From contig WRBZ01000025.1 of the NCBI GenBank assembly GCA_009784305.1, forward strand, positions 1 to 9,918: a stretch of 9,918 nucleotides of DNA, read 5' to 3'. Origin of the DNA: Synergistaceae bacterium (GTDB lineage: Bacteria > Synergistota > Synergistia > Synergistales > Aminobacteriaceae). Shown here in pieces: positions 1-6,006 of this stretch (its first letter is position 1; each line of letters opens with the position of its first letter). The position numbers were made by a program, and so were the translations under genes. The notes below the pieces were generated by a model. That model saw only the letters and a program-made list of their open reading frames with translations, was not told the DNA's origin and did no database searches.

Positions 1-153
1 ATTGGAGAAGCTATAAGCGTTCCGCAAAATGGGACGCGAAAAGAGCGTATAGATGCAATGACAAGCGAAATCAGCAAATGCATCGAAAACGCGGTAAGGT
101 TAGAGCCTTCTCTTTGGTTTTGGGTGCACAAGAGGTGGAAAAATGATATTTGA
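1..153 (+). CDS. LpxL/HtrB-family lipid A late acyltransferase, C-terminal fragment
   Basis: Frame 1 is open from the first base to a TGA at 151-153, giving about 50 residues whose 5' part lies outside the window. The tail reads P-S-L-W-F-W-V-H-K-R-W-K, the hallmark C-terminal motif of the HtrB/LpxL/LpxM lysophospholipid-acyltransferase-like family (usually P-x-Q-W-x-W-x-H-R-R-W/F-K). It is preceded by an amphipathic helix (ids I-D-A-M-T then N-A-V-R-L-E-P) typical of these enzymes. In the family these inner-membrane enzymes transfer a secondary acyl chain from acyl-ACP to the lipid A precursor on the cytoplasmic face. The catalytic HX4D/E motif is not in the window, so which paralogue it is cannot be told. 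The end overlaps the next gene by 11 bp, which suggests co-transcription. Its place in a lipid A cluster supports the call. Confidence 0.8.
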   Translation: MGEAISVPQNGTRKERIDAMTSEISKCIENAVRLEPSLWFWVHKRWKNDI

Positions 154-1051
154 ACTCATGTCACGCGGAAATATCGTCGAGTTGCCGAAAACGCCCGGTA
201 TTATAGATAGCTATGATCCGGAGAATGTAATTCTGCTTCTTCCGTACAACAGGTATTTGCATGGAAGAATACAAAACGGGTATGAAAGCTGGAAACTATG
301 TAAAATCGGAAACACGGAACAGGAAGAGATTTACCTTTACGATGGAGAAGCGCGTCATTTTGATTTTGACAGCCGTCAAGTGGTTATTTCGCAGGAAGTA
401 GTCGATAAACTGAAAAGTACGCTGTTGGCATCATCCTCTCCTCCAGGGGAGCATATTCGAACTGCGGCTGTACTAAAAGGAATTTTGGAGCCGGACATAG
501 TTGACAATGAATTATTCATTTACGATGAGTCGTTTGCAATGGCGCGGCTGGATAATAAAACTGAGGCGAAAGCGGCCTATTGGGCTGTAAGGCTTGCGCT
601 CTCAAGAGGGGATCACGATTCAGTATCGAGGATAAAATTGTGGTATCGTATCGCGCCAAACATAGCGTTCTCGGAACCCATAGTTCTGGTATGGTTTTCG
701 CTTACGCAAGTACCCGACTCGGAAGCGGTGGCATCAATGACTTCACTTGGGATATCGGAGGAGAACATTCACAGAATGGCAGCTCAAGCGGTATCTCCGG
801 TTGTGCTTTTCTCACAGAAAGGATATTTGATCTTTGCTTCATATGGCGACGGACAAAGAACGCCAATTTTCAGGGAATGGGCATATTTTCCATTATCCGT
901 GTGGAATGATCTGCGCGATAGAAAAAGGATAACGCTCAGGGAACTTCTCACAGCAGCTTGGGGGGCTGAAGACGCGCGCCAGGCTTGGAAGGTGGGTTCG
1001 CGATATAATAATGGAGCAATGCACAATGCACAGTTCACAATGCACAACTAA
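143..1051 (+). CDS. Hypothetical protein of 302 residues, no family recognised
   Basis: I do not recognise this protein. The ATG at 143 has an AGAGGTGG ribosome-binding site at 131-138 and overlaps the acyltransferase stop by 11 bp, so it looks translationally coupled. No signal peptide or membrane helix is visible, so it is probably cytoplasmic. Visible traits are a beta-rich N-terminal half with many Tyr, Ile and Val, a helical centre (about residues 138-165, K-A-A-Y-W-A-V-R-L-A-L) and a Trp-containing C-terminal region (E-W-A-Y-F-P-L-S-V-W). The last dozen or so residues (G-A-M-H-N-A-Q-F-T-M-H-N) are encoded by the left arm of an inverted repeat and look like an acquired tail rather than part of the original protein. 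Its location between lipid A and envelope genes suggests, but does not show, an envelope-related role. Confidence 0.7.
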   Translation: MIFELMSRGNIVELPKTPGIIDSYDPENVILLLPYNRYLHGRIQNGYESWKLCKIGNTEQEEIYLYDGEARHFDFDSRQVVISQEVVDKLKSTLLASSSPPGEHIRTAAVLKGILEPDIVDNELFIYDESFAMARLDNKTEAKAAYWAVRLALSRGDHDSVSRIKLWYRIAPNIAFSEPIVLVWFSLTQVPDSEAVASMTSLGISEENIHRMAAQAVSPVVLFSQKGYLIFASYGDGQRTPIFREWAYFPLSVWNDLRDRKRITLRELLTAAWGAEDARQAWKVGSRYNNGAMHNAQFTMHN

Positions 1052-1101
1052 AAGACTGCTTTTATTTTTATTTTTCATTGTGAATTGTGAATTGATTGTT
1101 G
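1017..1101. repeat. Imperfect inverted repeat of CACAATGCACA / TTGTGAATTG type
   Basis: Two 26-base arms (1017-1042 and 1076-1101) are reverse complements at 20 of 26 positions by hand alignment, with the innermost 9 bases perfect (TTCACAATG against CATTGTGAA). The arms are themselves built of short direct repeats (CAATGCA twice, TGTGAATTG-like units twice). The 33-base centre is A/T-rich and includes a small AAAAG-ACTG-CTTTT hairpin. The left arm lies within the 3' end of the 302-residue gene and supplies its last codons and stop; the right arm ends at the ribosome-binding site of the phosphatase. Repeats of this composition occur between genes in many bacteria. It could be a small non-autonomous repeat element or simply an mRNA hairpin. 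I see no transposase or target-site duplication. Confidence 0.6.
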
Positions 1102-1111
1102 GAGGAGTTAC

Positions 1112-1753
1112 ATGTTCACAGTAAAAAAGAAATTGCTTCTTATAAGGCATGGAAAGACCGAATGGAACAATGAAGCGCGTTTTCAGGGTTCAACCGATAT
1201 CCCGCTGAACGATCAAGGATATCAACAGGCATTGAAAACTGCGGCAAGGTTAAAAAGCTGGCAGGGAGCGCCAATTTACTCGAGTCCTCTTAAAAGGGCA
1301 ATGCAAACAGCTGAAGCAATATCCGGAGGAAAGCCGGTTATCCCGCTTGAAGGGCTGACTGAAATGAATTTCGGGGATTGGGAAGGAGAGCGCGTGGCGG
1401 ATATAATGAAAAAAGATATAAAAGCCCTCGCGAAGTGGCATTGCGACGGTTTTTTTTCGACACCTGAGAATGCCGAGACTTGGGAGCAAATATATAATAG
1501 AGTCTCTCAAGCAGTTGAAGTATGCCTCGGCGGGGAAAGTGAACGTGTGATGATAGTCGCGCACGGTGGGATCCTGCGCGCGGTAATGATAAACCTTATG
1601 AATTTGGATCCGCATACGGCATGGAGATTGGCAGTTTATAACTGTTCCATATCCGGCATCGATGTATGCCCAAAAGTGAATAACCTGGTCTTTTTGAACG
1701 ATACTTTACATCTTGCTGTGGAGGAAGGCTGCAATGTCCCTTTCCGCTTTTGA
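1112..1753 (+). CDS. Histidine phosphatase (phosphoglycerate mutase-like superfamily)
   Basis: This 213-residue protein belongs to the histidine phosphatase superfamily, which removes phosphate through a phospho-histidine intermediate. The signature L-I-R-H-G-K-T-E-W-N places the nucleophile at His13 with Arg12. Y-S-S-P-L-K-R-A-M-Q-T-A-E holds Arg62, Glu84 in L-T-E-M-N-F-G-D-W-E-G is the likely proton donor, and His151 lies in V-A-H-G-G-I-L-R-A. All four catalytic positions are present. Length and motifs fit the CobC/alpha-ribazole phosphatase and PhoE-like branches more than true phosphoglycerate mutase, but the substrate cannot be read from sequence. No cobalamin genes are nearby. The ATG at 1112 follows GGAGGAG at 1101-1107. 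The end overlaps the sigma-factor gene by 20 bp, so the two are probably co-translated. Confidence 0.9.
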   Translation: MFTVKKKLLLIRHGKTEWNNEARFQGSTDIPLNDQGYQQALKTAARLKSWQGAPIYSSPLKRAMQTAEAISGGKPVIPLEGLTEMNFGDWEGERVADIMKKDIKALAKWHCDGFFSTPENAETWEQIYNRVSQAVEVCLGGESERVMIVAHGGILRAVMINLMNLDPHTAWRLAVYNCSISGIDVCPKVNNLVFLNDTLHLAVEEGCNVPFRF

Positions 1754-2291
1754 GAACGATTTTAATGAAGAAGAACTCTGGCAGCGCATGAAAGTCGGAG
1801 ACGACGAAGCAAGAGAGGCTCTTATTGTAGCTTACAGGCCTCTTGTGTTTTGGCTCGCGGGGAGATTCAACGTGCTTTCATCAGTGAAGCAGGACCTTAT
1901 TCAGGAAGGCATGCTTGCCTTAATAAACTCAGTTGACAGGTTTGAATATGAAAGAGGGCTAAAATTTTCAACCTTCGCGTGGCATAGAATAAGAGGTCAA
2001 ATGATAAATATGCTTGAGAGAAGCGAACAAAAAGCCCCTGTTCCGGTTTCCGATGAAATCATCGAACACTGGACAGCTCCGATATATGACGAAGACAGTG
2101 AGACATGGATGTGCGTCGAAGAAAGCATAAAAAAACTGCCCAAGCGGGAAGGCGAAATAATATCGGCAATATTCAAAAACGGGAAGGAACCAAAGGAGAT
2201 AGCGGAGGAACTTGGATTGGATATAAGCCACATATATCGCATCAGGAGAAACGCAGTCGCTCGATTGAAGGAAGTATACGCCATAAAATAG
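1734..2291 (+). CDS. Sigma-70 family RNA polymerase sigma factor, region 2 plus region 4 only
   Basis: This is a 185-residue sigma-70-family protein. Region 2 spans about residues 30-97: D-L-I-Q-E-G-M-L-A-L for core binding and F-E-Y-E-R-G-L-K-F-S-T-F-A-W for promoter melting and -10 recognition, followed by R-I-R-G-Q-M. Region 4 spans about 130-181, with a helix-turn-helix near 153-175 (P-K-E-I-A-E-E-L-G). These sequences look most like the sigma-28/SigB-type group (FliA, WhiG), yet the roughly 40-residue acidic linker between them replaces region 3, giving an ECF-like two-domain layout. I chose the ATG at 1734 because GGAGGAAGG at 1720-1728 sits just before it; an in-frame TTG at 1713 would add seven residues with no good ribosome-binding site. 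It overlaps the phosphatase gene by 20 bp. Its regulon is unknown; bamA and lipid A genes downstream are candidates. Confidence 0.88.
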   Translation: MSLSAFENDFNEEELWQRMKVGDDEAREALIVAYRPLVFWLAGRFNVLSSVKQDLIQEGMLALINSVDRFEYERGLKFSTFAWHRIRGQMINMLERSEQKAPVPVSDEIIEHWTAPIYDEDSETWMCVEESIKKLPKREGEIISAIFKNGKEPKEIAEELGLDISHIYRIRRNAVARLKEVYAIK

Positions 2292-2307
2292 ACACTTCCG
2301 GGGATAA

Positions 2308-2326
2308 TAATTATACATTATAATTA
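2308..2326. promoter_or_regulatory. Perfect A/T palindrome ahead of the membrane-protein gene
   Basis: TAATTATA and TATAATTA form a perfect 8-bp inverted repeat around a 3-base CAT centre, in the 51-bp gap between the sigma-factor stop and the next start. It could be an operator for a dimeric regulator or a weak mRNA hairpin just upstream of the AGAGGT ribosome-binding site (2327-2332). A TATAAT hexamer lies in the right arm, but a transcript starting from it would begin inside the ribosome-binding site and no -35 box is evident, so a promoter role is unlikely. A/T palindromes of this size can arise by chance. Confidence 0.35.
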
Positions 2327-2342
2327 AGAGGTCACGCAAAAT

Positions 2343-2954
2343 ATGGCTGAGAAAATTGAGAAAAAAATATCCCGTGTTATGAGATGGCTCGAACGTTGCG
2401 CTTCTGCATGCCGGGGCGAAAGTTACGGAAATGCGCTCATGGACATCGAATGCGCAAGGGTTGATTTTGACTCCGCAAGGGATGAAATATGGAACACCGT
2501 AAATAAGCGGTATAATAACAAGGCAAGCGTGAGAGGTTATTTTGTGAGATTATTTCGCACAATCGCAACGGCAGCTGTTATACTATTATCAGCGGCGGCT
2601 CCGCTTTCATATGTAGAAAATACCTACTCAGCTATGACGACAAACTCTCTTGAGTGGGTGAATTCGGATGAAAAGGCTCTCTTGAAAAACCTTCGGGAAC
2701 AACTGAGCAACGCAAATTCCGGATGGGTTTCCGACATAACGGACTTACCTGCTGAAACTTATTTGGAAGCGCCAAAGACCGAGATAAAGAGAACAAGTAA
2801 TACTTATGCGGGCAAAGAGCAAATTTCAGCAAGCCGTAATGATGTGCAAAAGGTTAATACCGATATGAAAAATGAAGCGCAAATTTTCACTCTTCTTAAA
2901 ATAGGAGAGAATGCACTAAAAGGAAAACCATCGGCAGTAACAGTAGAAAGGTAG
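2343..2954 (+). CDS. Single-pass membrane protein downstream of the sigma factor (candidate anti-sigma or regulator)
   Basis: I recognise no family in this 203-residue protein. The layout is a charged, helical N-terminal segment of about 68 residues (R-V-M-R-W-L-E-R-C-A-S-A-C), one hydrophobic helix at about 72-91 (T-I-A-T-A-A-V-I-L-L-S-A-A-A-P-L) preceded by Arg and followed by an acidic stretch, and a roughly 110-residue polar C-terminal region. The positive-inside rule puts the N-terminus in the cytoplasm. That topology, and the position directly after a sigma-factor gene, match membrane anti-sigma factors. However, the zinc-binding H-x3-C-x2-C motif of the ZAS class is absent; only a C-x3-C pair at 19 and 23 and a Cys near 37 are seen. 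The ATG follows AGAGGT at 2327-2332. The stop abuts the bamA start directly, so the two are probably in one operon. The anti-sigma role is inference. Confidence 0.72.
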   Translation: MAEKIEKKISRVMRWLERCASACRGESYGNALMDIECARVDFDSARDEIWNTVNKRYNNKASVRGYFVRLFRTIATAAVILLSAAAPLSYVENTYSAMTTNSLEWVNSDEKALLKNLREQLSNANSGWVSDITDLPAETYLEAPKTEIKRTSNTYAGKEQISASRNDVQKVNTDMKNEAQIFTLLKIGENALKGKPSAVTVER

Positions 2955-4697
2955 ATGAACAGGGTGTTAAAGAAAACTATTTCGATTTTGTTATTCTCGC
3001 TGCTATTTATCTGTAATTCAGCCTTTGCGGCAGAACTTCAGGTAACTTCAGTTGAGGTTAAGGGAAACATAAATGTCAACTCGGATTATATCCTTGGGAC
3101 TGTGGAGACAAAATCAGGAGAGCCTCTTGACAGGGAAAAACTTCAGCGTGACATTGAAAACATATATGAATTAGGTTTCTTCTCAACTGTTGATATGGAA
3201 TTATTCCAATTATACGGCGGTGTGGGGGTAACTTTTGTCGTCAATGAAAACCCTGTTGTTGAGAGCATATCATTTTCTGGAAACACGATTTATAAAGAGG
3301 AAGACCTTATTGAAGTAATTTTCACAAAACCCGGATCGGTATTTAATAGGGTATTCTTCCGCAACGACCTCGACAGAGTCCAGGAAAAATACAACAAAGA
3401 CGGGTATGTCATGGTTCGTATAGCGGATGTTTCAATAAGCAGAGGAAATATTTTCGTAAAAATAATTGAACCGCGCATTGGAGATATAATAATACAGGGG
3501 AACGCAAAAACCAAAACAAAAATAATATCGCGCGAAATAAAACTTAAAAAAGGAGATATCTTTAACGCCACATTATTCCGTCACCAGCTTGGCAGATTAC
3601 ATAACCTGGGCTATTTTGACGACATCAGTATCGGTTTTGAGCCCGGGGATGAACCGGATACAAGCGACATAATACTCTCCGTAAAAGAGAAAAAAACTTC
3701 ATCAATAGGGTTTAACGTTGGATACGGCTCGGACGGGGGATTCAGCGGCGGAGTAACTTACAATGATATTAACTGGGCAGGGCTTGGGCATATTGCGGAA
3801 GTTGGATTTGAGCTTGGAATGAACGAACAGTATTGGATCTCGTACACAAGCCCATATATGGACAGATACACATACGCGTGGAAGGTCGGCGCTTACAGGC
3901 GTTATTTTGAGGAACGTTACTATTTCCATAACCAAACGAAGCAGTTTGAGTACGACGAAACAATGAAAGGAATATATTTCGGGTTCGGAAAGAAGTTTGG
4001 AGGGAATGAGAATTTTAGCTGGTTCATGACGCTTGATTGGAAAGATGTGTCGTATGACAATATGAAGAACGAGATTCCCGGTTACCATGATGACCTGACA
4101 ATGTGGGGAGGCAAGAATTTTACGACTGACCTGACGTTGGCATATAGTACCCTTGACCCATATGTATCGTACTCCAAAGGTTTTGTTTCAGAAGTATTCT
4201 TATCAAAAGCATACAGTGTTTTGGGAGGGGAATTTGACTACCTCAAATACTGGCTCCAGCTTCGCTATTATTATCCTTTCTTTCTGGAGCAAGTATTTGG
4301 CGACCTGTTTGATATAGCAGCCTTTTCCGAGGAAATACCGGTGATTTTTGCCACACGCTTCAGAATCGGCTCATCGAATGCTGATAACCTTCCGGCTTTC
4401 GCCCGTTATTCTCTTGGTGGAGAGAATACTTTACGCGGATATCACAGCAGAACTTTTGAAGGTAACAGCATGATACTTGCGAACGCGGAATTACGCATTC
4501 CTATACAATCGATATTCTCTATAGTCGGATTCTATGACATTGGAAACGCCGGAAATGATATAAGCTATTTCAGCGACCTCAAGTCAAATTACGGGTTTGG
4601 CGTCAGAGTTAATACTCCGATGGGAAATTTACGGCTTGATTACGCTATGGGCGGAGATGAAAACCGTTTCTACTTCAGTTTCGGGGAGATGTTTTGA
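2955..4697 (+). CDS. bamA: BamA/Omp85 outer-membrane assembly protein with three POTRA domains
   Basis: BamA inserts beta-barrel proteins into the outer membrane. The 580 residues begin with a signal peptide (K-K then I-S-I-L-L-F-S-L-L-F-I-C, probable cleavage after A-F-A at residue 25). Three POTRA repeats follow at about 28-98, 99-174 and 175-247, each opening with a V-x-V-K-G-N, I-S-F-S-G-N or I-I-I-Q-G-N strand and containing a G-F-F/G-Y-V/G-Y-F turn. The 16-strand barrel occupies about 248-580 and carries the conserved L-G-G-E-N-T-L-R-G-Y motif (loop L6, Arg494-Gly495-Tyr496) and ends in Phe580. Proteobacterial BamA has five POTRAs and about 800 residues, so this is a short form. The ATG abuts the previous stop with only a weak AAAGG before it, suggesting translational coupling. 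TamA or another Omp85 relative is possible, but the lipid A neighbours favour BamA. Confidence 0.92.
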   Translation: MNRVLKKTISILLFSLLFICNSAFAAELQVTSVEVKGNINVNSDYILGTVETKSGEPLDREKLQRDIENIYELGFFSTVDMELFQLYGGVGVTFVVNENPVVESISFSGNTIYKEEDLIEVIFTKPGSVFNRVFFRNDLDRVQEKYNKDGYVMVRIADVSISRGNIFVKIIEPRIGDIIIQGNAKTKTKIISREIKLKKGDIFNATLFRHQLGRLHNLGYFDDISIGFEPGDEPDTSDIILSVKEKKTSSIGFNVGYGSDGGFSGGVTYNDINWAGLGHIAEVGFELGMNEQYWISYTSPYMDRYTYAWKVGAYRRYFEERYYFHNQTKQFEYDETMKGIYFGFGKKFGGNENFSWFMTLDWKDVSYDNMKNEIPGYHDDLTMWGGKNFTTDLTLAYSTLDPYVSYSKGFVSEVFLSKAYSVLGGEFDYLKYWLQLRYYYPFFLEQVFGDLFDIAAFSEEIPVIFATRFRIGSSNADNLPAFARYSLGGENTLRGYHSRTFEGNSMILANAELRIPIQSIFSIVGFYDIGNAGNDISYFSDLKSNYGFGVRVNTPMGNLRLDYAMGGDENRFYFSFGEMF

Positions 4698-4700
4698 TAT

Positions 4701-5951
4701 ATGAATACTTTAAGTCTTAAAAAGACTGTGGCTTTTTTTGCCGCAGTCTTTTTTTTATATATACCGATACCGGCGGAAGCGCGCGCAATTTCATTAAAAG
4801 GAATGCCAAACTGGACATTGCCTTCCGTTACGCGCAGCATTGAAGCTGTATGGAATGAAATAGAGCTTTCAATCCAGAAAGAAGGGCAGGAAAGTACATT
4901 AAAAATTGTTATCGAACAGCTTTTCCAGGGGTATGAGATACTTTCGCTGAAGCTGGTGGATACGGATTCTCCGGAAATAGTATTCGCAAGTAAGGGGGAC
5001 CGCTCCAACTGGAACGCGGAAATAAATCTTCCACAGTTGCGTCACCCCGCTAATGAATGGTTCAGTAAGGATGTGGAAGGGCTTGATTCAGATATTCTCA
5101 GACTCATCGAATCAGTTCCTGTAGAAGCGCTGTCATGGATGGATACGGCATTACGCGAGCAAATAAAGATACTTATTGAGAAAAAGTTGTCAGGATGGGA
5201 TTTTTCAATTATTGTCCGTTTAAGCGATGAAAGTAAATTGTTGCAAATTTCCTTTACGCCCGTTCAGCCGTACATACTTTCGATAACACCCAAAGTGACA
5301 TCAAACGCCCTTCCTGTAATGTTCCACTCGGACCTTTCCGCCAAATTGGTTGCCGATATGTCTCCGATAATAGGGCTACCCGTATCCTGGGCAAAACAGC
5401 ATGAAGAGGATATATCGAAATTTGCAATAAACAAGCTTGAAGACCGCAACGCAGTCTCCAACATACACGCGTCCGTCAGTGCAAAATTCTCCCCCGAACA
5501 GATATCAAAGATAGATACTTCGATCGACAGTGAAAGATTTTTTTTCAGCCTGAAATTTGCCGCTTACGCCGGCGTCAGGAATCGGGCGCCGGAACTATGG
5601 CTGACTGCGGGATGGAGAACCGCCAACTTAACCAATATACCGTTTGATTTATACAGTGAATCGTACGTCACGCTCGATGAATTTAAAGCCTATACAAGGC
5701 TTGGCGGGCGCCTTGAAATTTTCAACGGGGTGATGATAGGAGCGGAAATGTCATTCCCCGAGGAAGGTTTATGGTATAGATTCTGGTGGGATGACAGAAA
5801 GAGAAAACCTTATTTTTGGTGGCGCTGGAATGCGGATCTTGGACATAACTTCGCATTGGGAGCACGTTTAAGAGACGACCTTTCCATAGAGCTTCATTAC
5901 GACGAAATCTACAGGGATAAACTTAGCATTCGGGGTATTTTCCAGTTTTAG
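4701..5951 (+). CDS. Secreted, probably outer-membrane protein of unknown function
   Basis: No family is recognised in these 416 residues. A clear signal peptide opens the protein (L-K-K, then V-A-F-F-A-A-V-F-F-L-Y, cleavage near A-E-A or A-R-A at 27-29). The middle (about 40-275) is mixed helix and strand. From about 280 the sequence becomes alternating, aromatic-rich strands (L-W-L-T-A-G-W, L-W-Y-R-F-W-W, Y-F-W-W-R-W) and ends I-R-G-I-F-Q-F. A terminal Phe after an amphipathic strand is the usual BamA recognition signal, so a small barrel or barrel-like domain is likely. It starts 3 bp after the bamA stop, with GGGGAGAT (4683-4690) upstream, in the place where many Proteobacteria have skp, but it is not Skp-like. 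Codons 7-19 double as a terminator-like hairpin. An outer-membrane assembly partner of BamA is one possible role, unproven. Confidence 0.75.
   Translation: MNTLSLKKTVAFFAAVFFLYIPIPAEARAISLKGMPNWTLPSVTRSIEAVWNEIELSIQKEGQESTLKIVIEQLFQGYEILSLKLVDTDSPEIVFASKGDRSNWNAEINLPQLRHPANEWFSKDVEGLDSDILRLIESVPVEALSWMDTALREQIKILIEKKLSGWDFSIIVRLSDESKLLQISFTPVQPYILSITPKVTSNALPVMFHSDLSAKLVADMSPIIGLPVSWAKQHEEDISKFAINKLEDRNAVSNIHASVSAKFSPEQISKIDTSIDSERFFFSLKFAAYAGVRNRAPELWLTAGWRTANLTNIPFDLYSESYVTLDEFKAYTRLGGRLEIFNGVMIGAEMSFPEEGLWYRFWWDDRKRKPYFWWRWNADLGHNFALGARLRDDLSIELHYDEIYRDKLSIRGIFQF
4713..4727 (+). promoter_or_regulatory. Short hairpin that competes with the terminator stem
   Basis: AGTCTT (4713-4718) and AAGACT (4722-4727) form a 6-bp stem around an AAA loop. 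The same AAGACT is part of the left arm of the longer terminator-like stem, where it pairs with a second AGTCTT at 4745-4750. The two structures therefore exclude each other, as an anti-terminator and terminator would. The stem is short and A/T-rich, so it may be fortuitous. Confidence 0.3.
4719..4756 (+). terminator. Intrinsic-terminator-like hairpin inside the signal-peptide codons
   Basis: The left arm (4719-4732, AAAAAGACTGTGGC) and right arm (4740-4753, GCCGCAGTCTTTTT) pair over 14 bp with a single G-U wobble around a loop of seven T. The core GACTGTGGC/GCCGCAGTC is G+C-rich and the stem runs straight into an 8-T tract (4749-4756). This is the form of a strong Rho-independent terminator on the plus strand. 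It lies within codons 7-19 of the 416-residue gene, about 20 bases after the bamA stop. It could limit read-through from bamA into the lipid A genes unless ribosomes on the new gene melt it. Phe codons in the signal peptide partly explain the T runs but not the complementary left arm. Confidence 0.6.
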
Positions 5952-6006
5952 AATTTTTACCATTTTTATTTGCTTTGCGGGGAAAATAAATAATAGGGTG
6001 ATATGT

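Noticed and set aside
1044..1075. AAAAG-ACTG-CTTTT hairpin plus T-rich stretch as a terminator after the 302-residue gene
   Set aside because: The stem is only 5 bp and mostly A-T, too weak for an intrinsic terminator.
1450..1457. Run of eight T in the phosphatase gene, possible slippage site
   Set aside because: The frame continues normally on both sides and the T run encodes Phe-Phe; no sign of frameshift.
2319..2324. Exact TATAAT as a possible -10 box for the membrane-protein gene
   Set aside because: No -35 box is found at a suitable distance and the transcript would start inside the ribosome-binding site.
5952..6006. Possible promoter in the 55-bp gap before lpxD
   Set aside because: The gap is A/T-rich but I could not find a convincing -35/-10 pair at proper spacing.
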